Of a stretch of 64,000 nt of DNA, positions 33,371-44,943 are shown piece after piece (the first letter of the stretch is position 1; the number at the start of each line of letters is the position of its first letter). Origin of the DNA: Adiantum capillus-veneris (lineage: Eukaryota > Streptophyta > Polypodiopsida > Polypodiales > Pteridaceae). The position numbers were made by a program, and so were the translations under genes. The notes below the pieces were generated by a model. That model did not search any database and had not been told where the DNA came from. It saw only the letters and a list, made by a program, of their open reading frames with translations. Location: contig CM043963.1 of the NCBI GenBank assembly GCA_014529385.2, positions 69,522,912 to 69,586,911 on the forward strand, given 5' to 3'.

Positions 33371-34700
33371 TATGGATGATGATGAGTTTATTTCTTCTTT
33401 GTCACCCCAGCAGACGAGGTGGTACAAAGAGCGTCATTGTTCTAGAGCACCATCACCTGTTCCACTGCTTCAGTGTCTCCCTCTATTTTGGAGCATTCAA
33501 CACTCTCCGTAGCTTCGTTTTTTATGAGACGATCTGCACACTCGTCTAGGCACCGATGTTGTAGTGGTGGCGGCGGAGGTTTCTGTGGGGATGCCGTTGC
33601 TGAGGCCTTGTCACCGCCTCATGTTCAGCGAGGCTCCTTACCTTCCCCGCCTCCACACCAGACACCACGACACGCCATCTACACCAGGTTTTGCGCAGCT
33701 ATCAAACCTTCGTGGCTACACACCACTAGCTACTTCTCCGCAAGTCACCATAGTCGACACTCCTTGCTTCGGGGCCCAGACTCCAGTGGAGACACCTAAC
33801 ATCTGTACCCCTATTGTGAATCCACTAGAGACCCCTTCTGAGACACCCAGGTTCACGCATCACACGCAAGAGGGCTTGCCGTACTCAATCGACATCAACG
33901 GCGGCATCATCTTGGATGACGAAGACAAGAAGGTGATCTCGCGCATGCGTGGTCTTTTCTCTCATGTGTTTAGAAATTACATACTAAACACCTAGAGTGA
34001 AGTGCCAAATGAATTAAAAGACAAAGTCATTAGCATGTTGCATGATGAGTTTCCCATGTCAAGTCGGGATGAGCGCTTCAATAAACACCTGATGAAGGTT
34101 CGAATGTGCGAATACTGCAAGCACAAGTGTTCTGAAGTACAAAAATCAATAAATCATGGGTGGAACAGACCACATTAGCTAGCCAAAGAATATTGTAAGA
34201 ATGCAAAGCGAGCAGCACGCAAGAATCCTAACAAGCGGATGCAACAAAAGGAGGCAGCCAAAGCGCGAGTAGAGGCAGGGAGCTCGCACCACTTGGGGAG
34301 CAGCAAGTGGGCATCATTTGAGGCCAATTTTGTAAGTGTTTTTGCATTGCTCTTTAGGTTTGGTAGTTATGTCTATTTGTACTTTATAAAATCTAACATA
34401 ACCTTCTTTTTATGTTTTGAACATGGTCGCTGACAGGACGTGACCACACACCATCGTGCAAGCGCGAGTACACAGGCAGAAAGGGCTTAAATGCCCTGAT
34501 AGATATTTTGAGTTCTCGCAGGGGCATGGTTAGTATTTCACTTTACTCTTTACATTTTTTGTATTTTAATGATAAGCTAAGAAAATAGATTTTTTTGTAA
34601 TTATATGTTTATACTTACAGAAAGTCTTATTGTTTTTTCTGCAAAATTTGACAGATACGCTGCTTCGACGGAATGAGGCGTCTGATAAGACGACGTTAGT
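33371..34700 (+). pseudogene. TnpA-like gene remnant, second CACTA copy
   Basis: It starts MDDDEFISSLSPQQTRWY after a TTTAATGCAG acceptor, as in the first copy. The Ser/Pro region is frameshifted. The conserved block EGLPYSIDINGGIILDDEDKK is readable at about 33868-33930, then a TAG replaces the Trp codon before SEVP near 33992. The basic region and the short last exons are still recognisable to about 34700. It aligns with 8269-9600. Confidence 0.85.
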
Positions 34701-35142
34701 CTAGTCGTAGCCAGATAGCATTATTTTTCTTTTTTCATAGCATGTATAATGAGATGACATGTATACGTCTTTTTGTAACTATTGGAAACCCATGTATTTT
34801 CTCAATAATGACAATTGTGTTGTAACTATTACAATTGTGTTGTAACTATTACATTTTGCCTATGATGTGTATAATTGTCATTGATTTCCTTTCATCAATT
34901 TACTTTCATACAATTACTTTAGTCAATTTTGTATCTTTATTCGGCAAACAATACTATGCATGATGGAGTTAATGGTTATATTGTTTTGTGGGTGACGACT
35001 TTGGGTCTATACCTTGCACTTTCTTTCAAAGGTGAATCTGGGCCTATCTTGGATTCATTTAGGTTTACTCTATCCTGGAAACATTCAATATGGTTGATGG
35101 GTGGGCATTCAAATCCCTACCACCCAAAATGTTTTACTCTTG

Positions 35143-35389
35143 GGCATCGCTATAAGTGTCTCTACATAAGGTCCTGCTACGTCACTATAAGCATCACTAC
35201 AGAAGGACTATAACCGTCTCTATATGCATCGCGATATAGCAACACATATAGCAACGGTTATAGAAATGCTTATAGCGACGTTTCCATAGTGGCGCTGTTA
35301 GCAATGGTCTTAGCGACGCCGGGAAGTATAAAAACCCAATGTATTTTCGTTGCTAAAAGCGTCACAAGTGCACATAACCTCTTGTAGTG
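35143..35389. repeat. Right subterminal repeats and end, second CACTA copy
   Basis: Decayed versions of GCGTCGCTAT (for example gcatcgctat, cgtcactata) occur in the same order as 9946-10172, ending with the intact 12-bp terminal repeat. Many changes are C-to-T or G-to-A. Confidence 0.82.
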
Positions 35390-35830
35390 TACGATATGAG
35401 GATATCTACAATGGCCTAGTCATTAGAGGTTTCACCACTTGGGAAGCAATCACCACCAATGTGATCCAATTGGAGGATAATTTAATGATTCAAGGAGAAA
35501 GAGTCTCTGTTTCACATAAATCTACTAGCTCGCAAGCATCAAGGCATGAGCCAATGACCATAAAGCCTATTGCTAAAGAGCCAGAGATATCTAAGATGAC
35601 TTTAGCAGATATCACCAAGGCCTCAAGAAATTCTTAAAGATAATCGTGCTCCGCAAAACAATCATATGTATCCAAGAAGGGAGCAAAAATGGTGCTCAAT
35701 TTGCTATGGTCCGCATAGTACTAGTGAATGACCTACTTTTAGAGTAAAATTTAATGGGAATTGCAATGGTTGTGGGAGATATGGTCATCAAGCCAAGGAT
35801 TTCATAGTATTTAAATGCACGATAGCTATG
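35390..35830 (+). pseudogene. Gag remnant of an LTR element (probably family B)
   Basis: The frame from about 35393 (YEDIYNGLVIRGFTTWEAITTN) runs to a stop near 35637. After a frame change a zinc-knuckle region WCSICYGPHSTSE occurs near 35690, then CNGCGRYGHQAKDF near 35763, whose last Cys is Phe. This is the end of a gag with two knuckle-like motifs. It sits between family B LTRs, so I assign it there by position only. Confidence 0.6.
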
Positions 35831-36418
35831 GACGCTTTTCATTAAAAAGAAAAATACCAGGCATACAAAATAAGTACACACATCAGAATTGAATCAATGT
35901 GAAAATACTTTGGGGGGTCAAACAAAGGGAATAATTCAGGTGATGATTTCATAAGAAATTCCTTTTGTCTTAGATTAACTACAAGGTCTTCTAGGTATAG
36001 CCTCTAGTCAGCCCTCAGACATGAAATACTTTGCTCTCGCAATTAAACAGCTTAATTGACCAGAGAGAATTGAGAAGCTTGCCCATGGTATTAATAGTTG
36101 ACCTCTAGTGCCTTTCAATCATTAAATTAGCAACCCTAGACTTGTTTAGTTTTTGACCTTTACAACTGCTTATGCATTTGATTATATTACAGTTTAATGT
36201 TTACTACTGACAAATTGTTTAATATTCTGTTACCAACCAATTTGTGTGGCTAAAATTGCATATGCTTTTTGATTGTATATGAGAGTGCAAGTATTGTACC
36301 AATTTTGGTTGATTTTGCAGTGATTAAAGAAGGCTAAGGACCTTCAATCTCGAATGCTCTTTCACCTTGACAAACGGGCTTCATCTCAATAGATTCCGAG
36401 GACAGAATCTACATCATG
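35831..36418. other. End of gypsy family B interior
   Basis: Mostly AT-rich and without a frame. The last 100 bp (ttgacaaacgggcttcatct ... gaggacagaatctacatcat) resembles the C-terminal end of gypsy pol just before the polypurine tract. Confidence 0.45.
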
Positions 36419-36428
36419 AAGGGGGGCA
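36419..36428 (+). other. Polypurine tract of family B
   Basis: AAGGGGGGCA lies immediately before TGTTAACCCTCA. Confidence 0.75.
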
Positions 36429-37110
<682 letters not shown>

Positions 37111-37868
37111 TGTGTGGCAAATCACACAAATGCCCAATATCTAAGGCTTCACTTCGTAGGATTACCCTAAGGAGATGACATGATCCTTCTTCAAGTGAAA
37201 TACTTGCCATTCTTACTTGAAGGGAAGCTTCCTTAACAAAGGAAGATGCATGTCAAATCGTATTAGAAGTCCGTTAAACCCCCTTTGACCGTTAAACCCC
37301 CTTCAAAGGCAACCTTTAAATTTTAGGGTTGGATATTTCTATATTTAAAAATTGGATAGATCAATCCTTAATCACATATTTAGCTTGTGATTTTTCAAAC
37401 ATGCATAAAACCCTTTTAAGGAAATCCTAAACAAGGGAGCACAAAATATATATTTTTCTATTTCTACACTATTTCTTGTCAGATCTTTAAATACAAGATT
37501 TCTTCCTTTTTTCTAGTGTCTCAAGTGGCCAATTTCAATTTCAAACCGGCTCAAGGCTAAGCTAGGGCACACTTGTTCCAACCACACAATACAATATAAT
37601 TATTTTGGTACTATGTATATGTAAGGTAGCATATTGAATCCTAAAGAAGGAATTAAGGAGGATGACTATAAGTAGCATTCATGATTTGAAGAGTTTAAAA
37701 CACTATGAGTAATGCTTAAAATGTTTGAGGAAGGAGAGGGCCTCGATGCAATGGGGCATCGAGGTGATCAGGTTTTTACATTTTGTTGTTGTAAACCATT
37801 TTGAGAAATTGTTCCCTCGGTTCTCTGGAGTATACTGGTCAATTATCCTATCCAAATGTCAATGTGGT

Positions 37869-37888
37869 ACATGGATCACGATCCATGT
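37869..37888. repeat. Palindrome ACATGGATCACGATCCATGT, copy 1
   Basis: The arms match at nine of ten positions. The single mismatch is A where a perfect palindrome would have G, in the central CGCG, as from methyl-CpG decay. Confidence 0.8.
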
Positions 37889-38146
37889 TTGGCAGCATCT
37901 GGTCATGAATTTTATCGTGCTGGTTCCTTGCCTTTAGTTGAGACCAATTCTCACCCCGTTTTGAATTTGGACAAATAAAAGTTCACTTTCCCCAAATTTT
38001 CTCAATTTTCATGGTTTTGTTCAGCTTAGCCCAATCTCTTGATTTGAATTTCTAGCAACCTATTTTTGGTCAAACTTAGGATTTTGGTGTTTGAGAGTTA
38101 GTTCTAAACAATGGAGACAATTTCTAGTCAATTGGCCCTAAAAGGT

Positions 38147-38166
38147 ACATGGATCACGATCCATGT
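38147..38166. repeat. Palindrome ACATGGATCACGATCCATGT, copy 2
   Basis: Identical to copy 1, including the central mismatch and the flanking GGT. Confidence 0.8.
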
Positions 38167-39282
38167 TGGGTAGGCAATCTAGGAAAAAACTGCTCAATTT
38201 GTCTGACGCAAGCTTGTATAGCCCTTTTTGCTTGGTTTTGTTGAGTTTTAGTCAGCTTTGAAACTTTGACCATCAGTTTTGCAAATTTTTAGAGTTATGG
38301 TCTTCGGTACCAAAATAAGGTTTCGGACAATTTGTACCCGGATCCTTTTGGCCCCAATGGATGGTGGAATTTGTCACTTAATCTACTCCTATAAATTGAT
38401 TTATATCCACAAACATAAATAAGTTTAGCAATACAAAAATGACAAAGAAATGTATGGTGAAACAACCCTTTTCAAGCATGAAGAAATCAAAGAACGAAAT
38501 ACTTTTTTGTACTTCACTCACAAATTTCTTTGCTCATAAGGACTAGCACCGACTGGTCCTCGACTCTAGCCTCTACTAAGCACTAAATATATGTTTAGTT
38601 GCTTTACTGTCTAAGTGTAAACAAAATGGGTGTCAAAATCTCTGGAAAGGATTTTTCGTACAACTAGGTCACTCACCACCTATGGACCGACTTCCCCGGC
38701 AATGGCACCATGTTAGCGGGTCCTCTCTAGCATAGTTATCTGGTACTAACATAATGTCAATACTCAAGGAAGTGACTCAAGATGGGGCACGGAGACTCAA
38801 TGAGATTGTTAATCTCAAAGAAGTGAAACTAAAGGACTGTTTATACATCTACAATGACAAGCCCGGGGAAGGTCACCTAATACAAATGTAACCTATCACG
38901 TGAGTTCAACAGAAGGGTATTTAAAGTTCTTGAAACTTACAGAAATATATATACAGAAGGGCATTAGTTTTTCAAAATTGAAAAAAACTTACAGATTCTA
39001 AAAGAAAAGGGTACATTATATTCTTAACAAAATTCACAGATAAGGGGTTTTACAAACATGTTTTGAACGCACGTGATATGGTAGTTTTACAAATAGTGAA
39101 CCCCCCGAGATGACAATCAACCACTTCCTAGTCAGAAAATCAGTCTATGTCCAATCTCACCGCTCTAGGTCATCACCCCTTTTCGACATCCAAACTAATT
39201 TGCAATGCAAGGAAACTTAATAAGAGGTGTTACAACACCTAAGGGCATATTCCTACCAAGTTCTGCAATCATCTAGGGAGGT

Positions 39283-39302
39283 ACATAAATCGCGATCCAT
39301 CC
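39283..39302. repeat. Palindrome copy 3, decayed arms, intact CGCG centre
   Basis: ACATAAATCGCGATCCATCC, also preceded by GGT. It retains the CGCG centre that copies 1 and 2 lost, supporting ACATGGAT-CGCG-ATCCATGT as the ancestral form. Confidence 0.65.
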
Positions 39303-39783
39303 CAAAAAATGTATAGAAATTTGAAATAGAACTACAGAAAAAGGTTCCCTTAAATCTTAGAAATACTCTTCTAACGTCAAAACATTAAGAAATAACCATT
39401 TAAGATATCAAATCAATGCATTTAGCTCACAGACAAAATGTCACAAACCACAAAAGAATTGAGAATGATTAGACTTAGATTCAAGAGCAAGAGACAAGGA
39501 ACACAATGTGTTATTTGGAATCGAGTTCTGATTACCAGGCAAGGAGAAATATTGATTACAACTTGTAGCAGCAATGAATCTCTCAATTGAAGTCCAATGA
39601 TCCCAAAGAGAATGATAATTTTTTTCTCAAAACTAAGGGTTTTGACATGAAAACTTAGAACCCTTTCCCATGACCATTTACAAGGCTTGCAGGCTTTGAG
39701 TGAATAATACGGAATGATAGACTACATTACAATTTGAGAATCATAAACATCATAATTACACAACTTCTTTTGAAAAAAAATGA

Positions 39784-40315
39784 TTGAATACAAAAAATTA
39801 TGGTGTGTATCCGGCTTTTAGGTGGCATTCCGTTGTATCCACCAAACACCCTCAAGCAACACGGAAGTTCCTTCCTCACCCACGGGTGCTACTCCACCAT
39901 CAAGAGTCTATTGAGGGCGATTCTAGGAGCCAACCTAGAGAACCAGTTCCCAAAATAGTTGGTAGCCAAGAGACTCCTTGAGTGGTAAAGGATAATGGAT
40001 GAGGTAAGCCCACTATTTTACTTCCACCTTCTCAAATTCACAAGACCCAGAAGGACCTAGATGAAAGAGCCCTTGTAGGTCTCATAACAGACTCTCACCT
40101 ACATCCGTCCTTCCTCAAGGAATGGATTAAGCCCAAGTGGAACCCTAGGGGTTCAGAGATCAAATCCTATTAGTCCCTACCTAGGAACCAAATGCTATTC
40201 CTGTTCAAGACAGTAGATATGGCCTTCAACATCCTTTACACTACGAAACAGGTAATGGAAAACTCCCCCTTATTTTGTTCAAATGGTATTCATTGTTTAA
40301 TCCCTAGGGGGAATT
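39784..40315 (+). pseudogene. LINE ORF1, DUF4283 domain
   Basis: One frame from 39784 to 40315, with stops at 39979, about 40006 and 40171, reads DERALVGLITDSHLHPSFLK, then EWIKPKWNPRG, then MLFLFKTVDMAFNIL, then HCLIPRGNW. This is the DUF4283 pattern (a KW-containing helix, then FLFKF and a final hydrophobic-basic segment) found in plant LINE ORF1 and related proteins, thought to bind nucleic acid. The domain is cut at its C-terminus by the poly-G run. Confidence 0.7.
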
Positions 40316-40338
40316 GGGGGGGGGGGGGGGGGGGGGGG
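40316..40338 (+). repeat. Poly-G run, 23 bases
   Basis: Twenty-three consecutive G residues follow gggggaatt. Homopolymer G runs this long are rare in plant nuclear DNA and also hard to sequence, so the exact length may be unreliable. Confidence 0.8.
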
Positions 40339-40799
40339 TGTCACTATATGCCTACATATCATGTGCATTCATGTACTCTTCATGAAACCCTTTAGCTATG
40401 ACATATTTACTAGTAAAAGGGACCCTTTTCCTATTCAATTTGTAATTTTATTTTCAAGATCATTTATTCAACATCCTTATGTATGAGAAAATGTGAGATA
40501 TTATAGAATAGAATAATCCCAAGTGTTGAATGCACATGATAGGCATATTTTTACTGTAGTGACTTTTTGAGTTTAATATTGAAGTGTCAACACTATAAAG
40601 CTACCCTATTTTAGTAGAGTTCTTGAATCTTCCCTTGTATTTCCAACAATATCTAGGCAACATAGCCTCTAATATAGGAAAGGTCATAGGAGGACATCGA
40701 TGCACAGCCTAAACCCCAACCTACCACCCATAGGCTCTTATAGAGATGGTACTCTCCAAACCTAGGTCCCATGCCATCGACATACTCATAAACGATGGC

Positions 40800-40910
40800 A
40801 AGGTTTCTGAGTAGCCATTGAAATATAAATATTTGCCTGAGGTTTCCTTTTTGTGGGATTTTTGGGAAATTTTTGAAGGACTACCAATTGAAAACACTTC
40901 TCCCCCATCC
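40800..40910 (+). pseudogene. LINE ORF1 zinc-knuckle region, decayed
   Basis: The frame reads YKYLPEVSFLWDFWEIFEGL. In plant LINE ORF1 this place holds LP-V-CxxC-x4-H-x4-C. Here the Cys and His positions read Ser, Trp and others, so metal binding is lost. The assignment rests on the LPEV lead and spacing after DUF4283. Confidence 0.5.
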
Positions 40911-40962
40911 CCCTCTTCCTCCAAGGATGGTTCTTGCTCCCCCTTCCATTCCCCCGGCCGAA

Positions 40963-41092
40963 CCTATACCTATTGGCACTCCTACCCCTATGAGACTCCA
41001 ATCCTCTCAAGCTGCTCCCAATGGCAACCTACACCTATTCGGACTCTTACCCCTATGAAACTCCAATCCTCTCAACCTATTCCCATGGGCAA
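40963..41092 (+). repeat. 65-bp tandem duplication
   Basis: Two units (40963-41027, 41028-41092) share the core cctatgagactccaatcctc with some differences. They encode Pro-rich peptides of the ORF1 tail. Confidence 0.8.
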
Positions 41093-41202
41093 TCAAAATA
41101 GACATAGAAATGGCCACAACTAGTTTAGGTCAATGAGCAATTCCTTGATCTACTAGCTCCCCTCTCTCAGGGTGATGGTTCAGACTCAAGAGAGTTCATT
41201 CC

Positions 41203-41590
41203 ACCAACTGAGATGCCTCCCAAAGATCAAGAGGATGAGAGCACAACAATGTTGAAAGTAGAGTTCAACTTGTTTGACCAATAGGCCAAGCCCAACGTTA
41301 ACAAAGAAAACCAGGGCCATGAATTTCGAGCTAAGAAACCCAACCCCCACATGGGAGAACCAAACGCTATGTACTTAAAGACAAAAAAAGAGAGCTCTTT
41401 TCACCAACTGAGATGCCTCCCAAAGATCAAGAGGCTGAGAGCACAACAATGTTGAAAGTAGAGGTCAACTAGATTGACCAATAGGCCAACCGAACATGAA
41501 CAAGGAGAAGCAGAGCCATGAATTTCCAGCTAAGAAACCCAACCCCAACACGGGAGAACCAAACTCTATGTACTTAAAGACAACAAAAGG
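41203..41590 (+). repeat. 200-bp tandem duplication
   Basis: 41203-41389 recurs at 41403-41590, starting caccaactgagatgcctccc in both, with about 10 percent differences. Confidence 0.88.
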
Positions 41591-41667
41591 AACCATGCCA
41601 GAACATCCCAGACACCTCCTAGACATAAGAACAATGGGAAGAATGACATAAAATTTCTTAGATGAAA

Positions 41668-41990
41668 GTCCCATCATGGAATGTGAAGGTGATATTTCAC
41701 CCACCACAAACCTAAGAAGGTCTATAACTAGCTCAAGTCCAATAAATGTTAGATTGTGACTCTTCAAGAGATAAAGGATACACGTAACAAAATAATGAAT
41801 GGGCTTGCAAGAGTGGTAAAAGACGTGTGTTGGGTCTCCTACAAGTCTCCTTATATCACGATAGGTGCTCAAGAGGTAGTGTCATAGGGTTTCTTGCTCA
41901 TTAGAACCTCTTCTCTATTAGCCCCAAAAATGTCAAGTCTTGGTACTTGATCAATCTACCAAACCGTGTAAACTACCTATGCCAATGGGT
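41668..41990 (+). pseudogene. LINE ORF2 endonuclease start, decayed
   Basis: SWNVK at about 41674 matches the SWNVRG start of plant LINE ORF2. After a frame change, IVTLQEIKDT at about 41752 matches the LQE-K endonuclease motif. WVSYKSPYITIGAQEVV follows. Several stops are present. The catalytic residues beyond this point are lost. Confidence 0.55.
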
Positions 41991-43990
41991 ACCTTAGGGT
42001 CAAAAATCACTCAAAAAGGGTTTTGTAAGAAATTGATAAATTTGATAATACACACCAAAATCGCCTCTATATTGCTCAAGATAAACATACCCCAATTCAC
42101 TAGATTTCACCTTCAAACACAACACAATTGCACTGGCAAACCACTATTTTCACACAACACAATGCACACACTTGCTTCAATTTGTTTCCTTTTACTCACA
42201 CATAACCTATCTCTTTCCATGGCTCAGCAATCTCCTTAGCAAAAAAACAATGTCTCAACAGCCTTCAATGGCCTCTCGCACAACGCTGAAAAAATTTCCA
42301 TCCAATTTTCAAAAATCTCCTCTTATAGGAGGCTATACCCTAAAAATAAGAATTTTTTTTGTTTATCCTGGCTTGTGCAACCCCACTTGATCTCCTTTTG
42401 GAATTTATTTCATTCATACACATGGCATAACACTTTTAGCATTACATTGCATGCTCAGACACCTCGACTACCTTCCTCTTTCAACTCCATGTGCAACACA
42501 TCTAGACCCTCACCACCGTTGTCACAGCGGCGTGACAACACCTAAGGGACACTTCCCCTCACTTAAAAATATTGGCCCAACATGAAAAACGCCCCCCATG
42601 TCAGGCTTGCAATGTCATCAACTATTTAGCACCAACACCTTCAATATCAAGGCCGGCCAGTATCACCTATCACTAGTGCATGCCCAAAACTTATCATGTA
42701 CCCCTCAAACGCTACCTACAGAAGTGCTTGCATGGCTTCCACCTTTGCCAGAGCTCACAATATCTCTCCCTTCGCTTGATTTACCAATACAATGGCCTCA
42801 TGTATTATAAATACTTCGCTCATCTTTGCCCACTGTGCATATCAAAATGGGGGGTTCCACATGGCACACGCTCGTTCACTCCCCCTCAAGGTGCTTCAAA
42901 AACTTCAAAAAAAATCATAAAAACTTTTTTTTTCCCACTACTTCCTTGCCCTGTTGTTGCTTGCTTGGTGCTCCTATTCCGAGCCATCAAGTACCCTTGG
43001 AGCTTCACTCTACTGGACTCAAACTCCACTTTCTTGGCCACATTCTCACTTCTCCACACCCTCTAATTGTTGGTCCAAACACTGAAAAATATCGTTTGGC
43101 ATTTCACCACCGTAGACTGGCACAAAATTTAACCTACTATATTTGCATGATCTAGGCTATGTTTGACATGTCGTTTCTTTCAAGTAACTCCATACACTAT
43201 CCACTGCCTCACCAAAGCCTGTCACAATCCAAAAAACACATGATGGCACATATCCCAATGCATTCAAATTGGTTAAAAACTAGCCCTCAAGAAAACTTCA
43301 AAGCTCTCTATCTTGGCAACCCGGACTCCGATTGTCAATCCGTAAGGACCGACATGATCCAGAATTTAATCTTTATGCATATATTTGCAAAAACTAGCTT
43401 CAACCATCTGTCATCACCTGCTTGTTCATCAAGGGTCGTAATACACTCCGACTTTAAACATCAAATCTTGCACACCATAGCTCGGTTTGATGAACCGTCT
43501 AGACAAGCTCGTGAATCACTTCAAGCTCTATATTCCCAAGAAAAAAATAGTCCTTCAAGCCTCTTTACCTACCATCCCATATGGCACACTTTGAAACCCT
43601 TATGGACTATAAAACCACATTAGCCATAAACTTCCATTATCACTTACCTAGCCAAGTCTTTTGTACCCGCTTTAGCCCTTTGCGGTGCACCTATTGGCCC
43701 ATCCATACTTGCTTGTGCCCTCTACCATGGTCCACACACTTTCACTGCACTATCATTACCCAAGCCCCTTGTTGAACATTTATGCTCAACCACAAAAATA
43801 CTTTGTTCTTCAGCAAATTGCAAACACTGTGAGAACACCCAAAACCATATATACATAGTTCTATTCCTCTCCACTGCCAAACTTCAAGTGGGTTTCCCCA
43901 CCCCCTGCATCATAACATGGCTTCCACCTAGATCAAACACCTGACTCTTGTTTCATATATATATGTGGGACGTGTGTCTAACCTCACCAT
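41991..43990. other. Stretch without recognised genes
   Basis: It is C-rich on the plus strand, with several open frames of 65-154 codons (longest 43159-43623). Their translations are His/Ser/Leu-rich without repeats or motifs and match no family I know. I treat them as chance. Confidence 0.4.
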
Positions 43991-43999
43991 CCTATCTTA

Positions 44000-44892
44000 T
44001 TGTAGTATTAGCGAGAACCACAATTAAATTTTCATTCCATGGAATGAAATTGACTTGAATAGTGCATAGAGGCTACAAAAAGGTGTAAATATCTCAAAAA
44101 ACAACTAACAACTCGCATTTAACTCAAGCTACATTCAAGTGACTGAAATCACCAAAAACCAATCGCTCATCGGCAAACAAATCACCTCCGTTACAGCATC
44201 AAATGACATCCAAACGTAATGAAACTTCTAGGACAAGTTTATAAGACCTAAGCACACATGCTTATGGTCTCAAACCCTATTTTAGGTCAAGTGCTAAAAT
44301 CACAATTAATAACAACAGTGGATTTTTGACCTAGTCGTTTCAACCCAAAATGCAACTAAATGCTTAACAATGATGCCCCAATATTCCGCCTATGCTTAGT
44401 TTTTGTTTGTGAAGTGTAAATTCCTACTTATGATGAAATTAGGCCGTGGGTCGATGATGCTAAAAGCTACAAAATACTTTGATGTGTTTATGTGAATGAG
44501 TAGAGCTCTTACTTGCGGTTGCAATGCAACAAACACGAGTGCAATGTGACAACCAGGGAGGGAGTAGGAAGCGTGAGAAGGAGAGAAGTGAGCGCCGTTA
44601 GCTCACAATGTGTATTTCATTATCCAAAACTTAATAATAACTTACAAAAATTGGCTTTTATACCTTAGCCAAGGTTTTTGGTGGTCAAAACTAATAATCT
44701 AGTAGTTTTACCAAAGATGGGTAATGACAAGTTGATACAATCTGAAAGCTTGTAGCCCCAGCTCATCAATTACAAAGTTTATCCAAGAAAATAGGAGTTA
44801 CAATATTCTCAATTAATCAAAATAATAAGTGTTTTACAACGAGAACTCCAAAAAATGGTATCCATGGTATCCGTGTTAGCTTGCTGCTAACA
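44000..44892 (-). repeat. 3' LTR of family C, copy 2 (minus strand)
   Basis: On the minus strand it starts TGTTAGCAGCAAGC at 44892, directly after a polypurine tract. It contains a TATA-like GGTATAAAAGCC at about 44662-44673, and a phrase ttTcagattgtatcaactt matching the family C LTR at 59050. The far end is not defined; the limit given is approximate. Confidence 0.6.
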
Positions 44893-44906
44893 TTCCCCCC
44901 CTCCTC
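44893..44906 (-). other. Polypurine tract of family C, copy 2
   Basis: On the minus strand CGAGGAGGGGGGGAA immediately precedes the TGTTAG start and lies about 38 bases after the stop codon of the ORF. Confidence 0.75.
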
Positions 44907-44943
44907 GCCTGTGTAGTCCCTTAACACAGCTTCATGGGCTGAA

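Larger units (their letters stand above)
32147..35389 (+). mobile_element. CACTA element, second copy, 5'-truncated and decayed
   Basis: It aligns with 6751-10205 of the first CACTA element and ends with the same CCTCTTGTAGTG at 35378-35389. The left end is missing: homology begins abruptly at cagagtctctagtttacatt. A deletion at about 32361 joins the equivalent of 6960 to 7663. Stops and frameshifts are frequent in both genes. Its unique feature is a long inverted repeat between the two gene remnants. The right end now abuts a gag remnant of family B. Confidence 0.88.
37111..39780. repeat. Non-coding stretch with three 20-bp palindromes
   Basis: No gene is seen. The stretch carries three copies of a 20-bp palindrome (37869, 38147, 39283), the first two 278 bp apart and the third 1136 bp further on, which is four times 284. 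The sequence between has repeated phrases such as tttgaaactttgacc. This resembles the module array at 62800-63700. Confidence 0.55.
39784..41990 (+). mobile_element. LINE (non-LTR) retrotransposon fragment, degraded
   Basis: An ORF1 with DUF4283 and a decayed zinc knuckle is followed by the start of an endonuclease domain, all on the plus strand. This is the order in plant L1-type LINEs. Reverse transcriptase is absent. Two internal tandem duplications (65 bp and 200 bp) and a poly-G run interrupt it. Ends and target duplication were not found. Confidence 0.65.

Noticed and set aside
35378-35389. Complete second CACTA element
   Set aside because: Only the right end is present; I searched the left side for CACTACAAGAGG and found none near 26.8 or 32.1 kb.
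41465-41872. 135-codon minus-strand frame
   Set aside because: It is antisense to the LINE endonuclease remnant and the tandem duplication; the plus-strand reading has recognisable motifs.
43159-43623. 154-codon open frame as a gene
   Set aside because: No domain, no codon or context support, and several overlapping frames of the same kind nearby.
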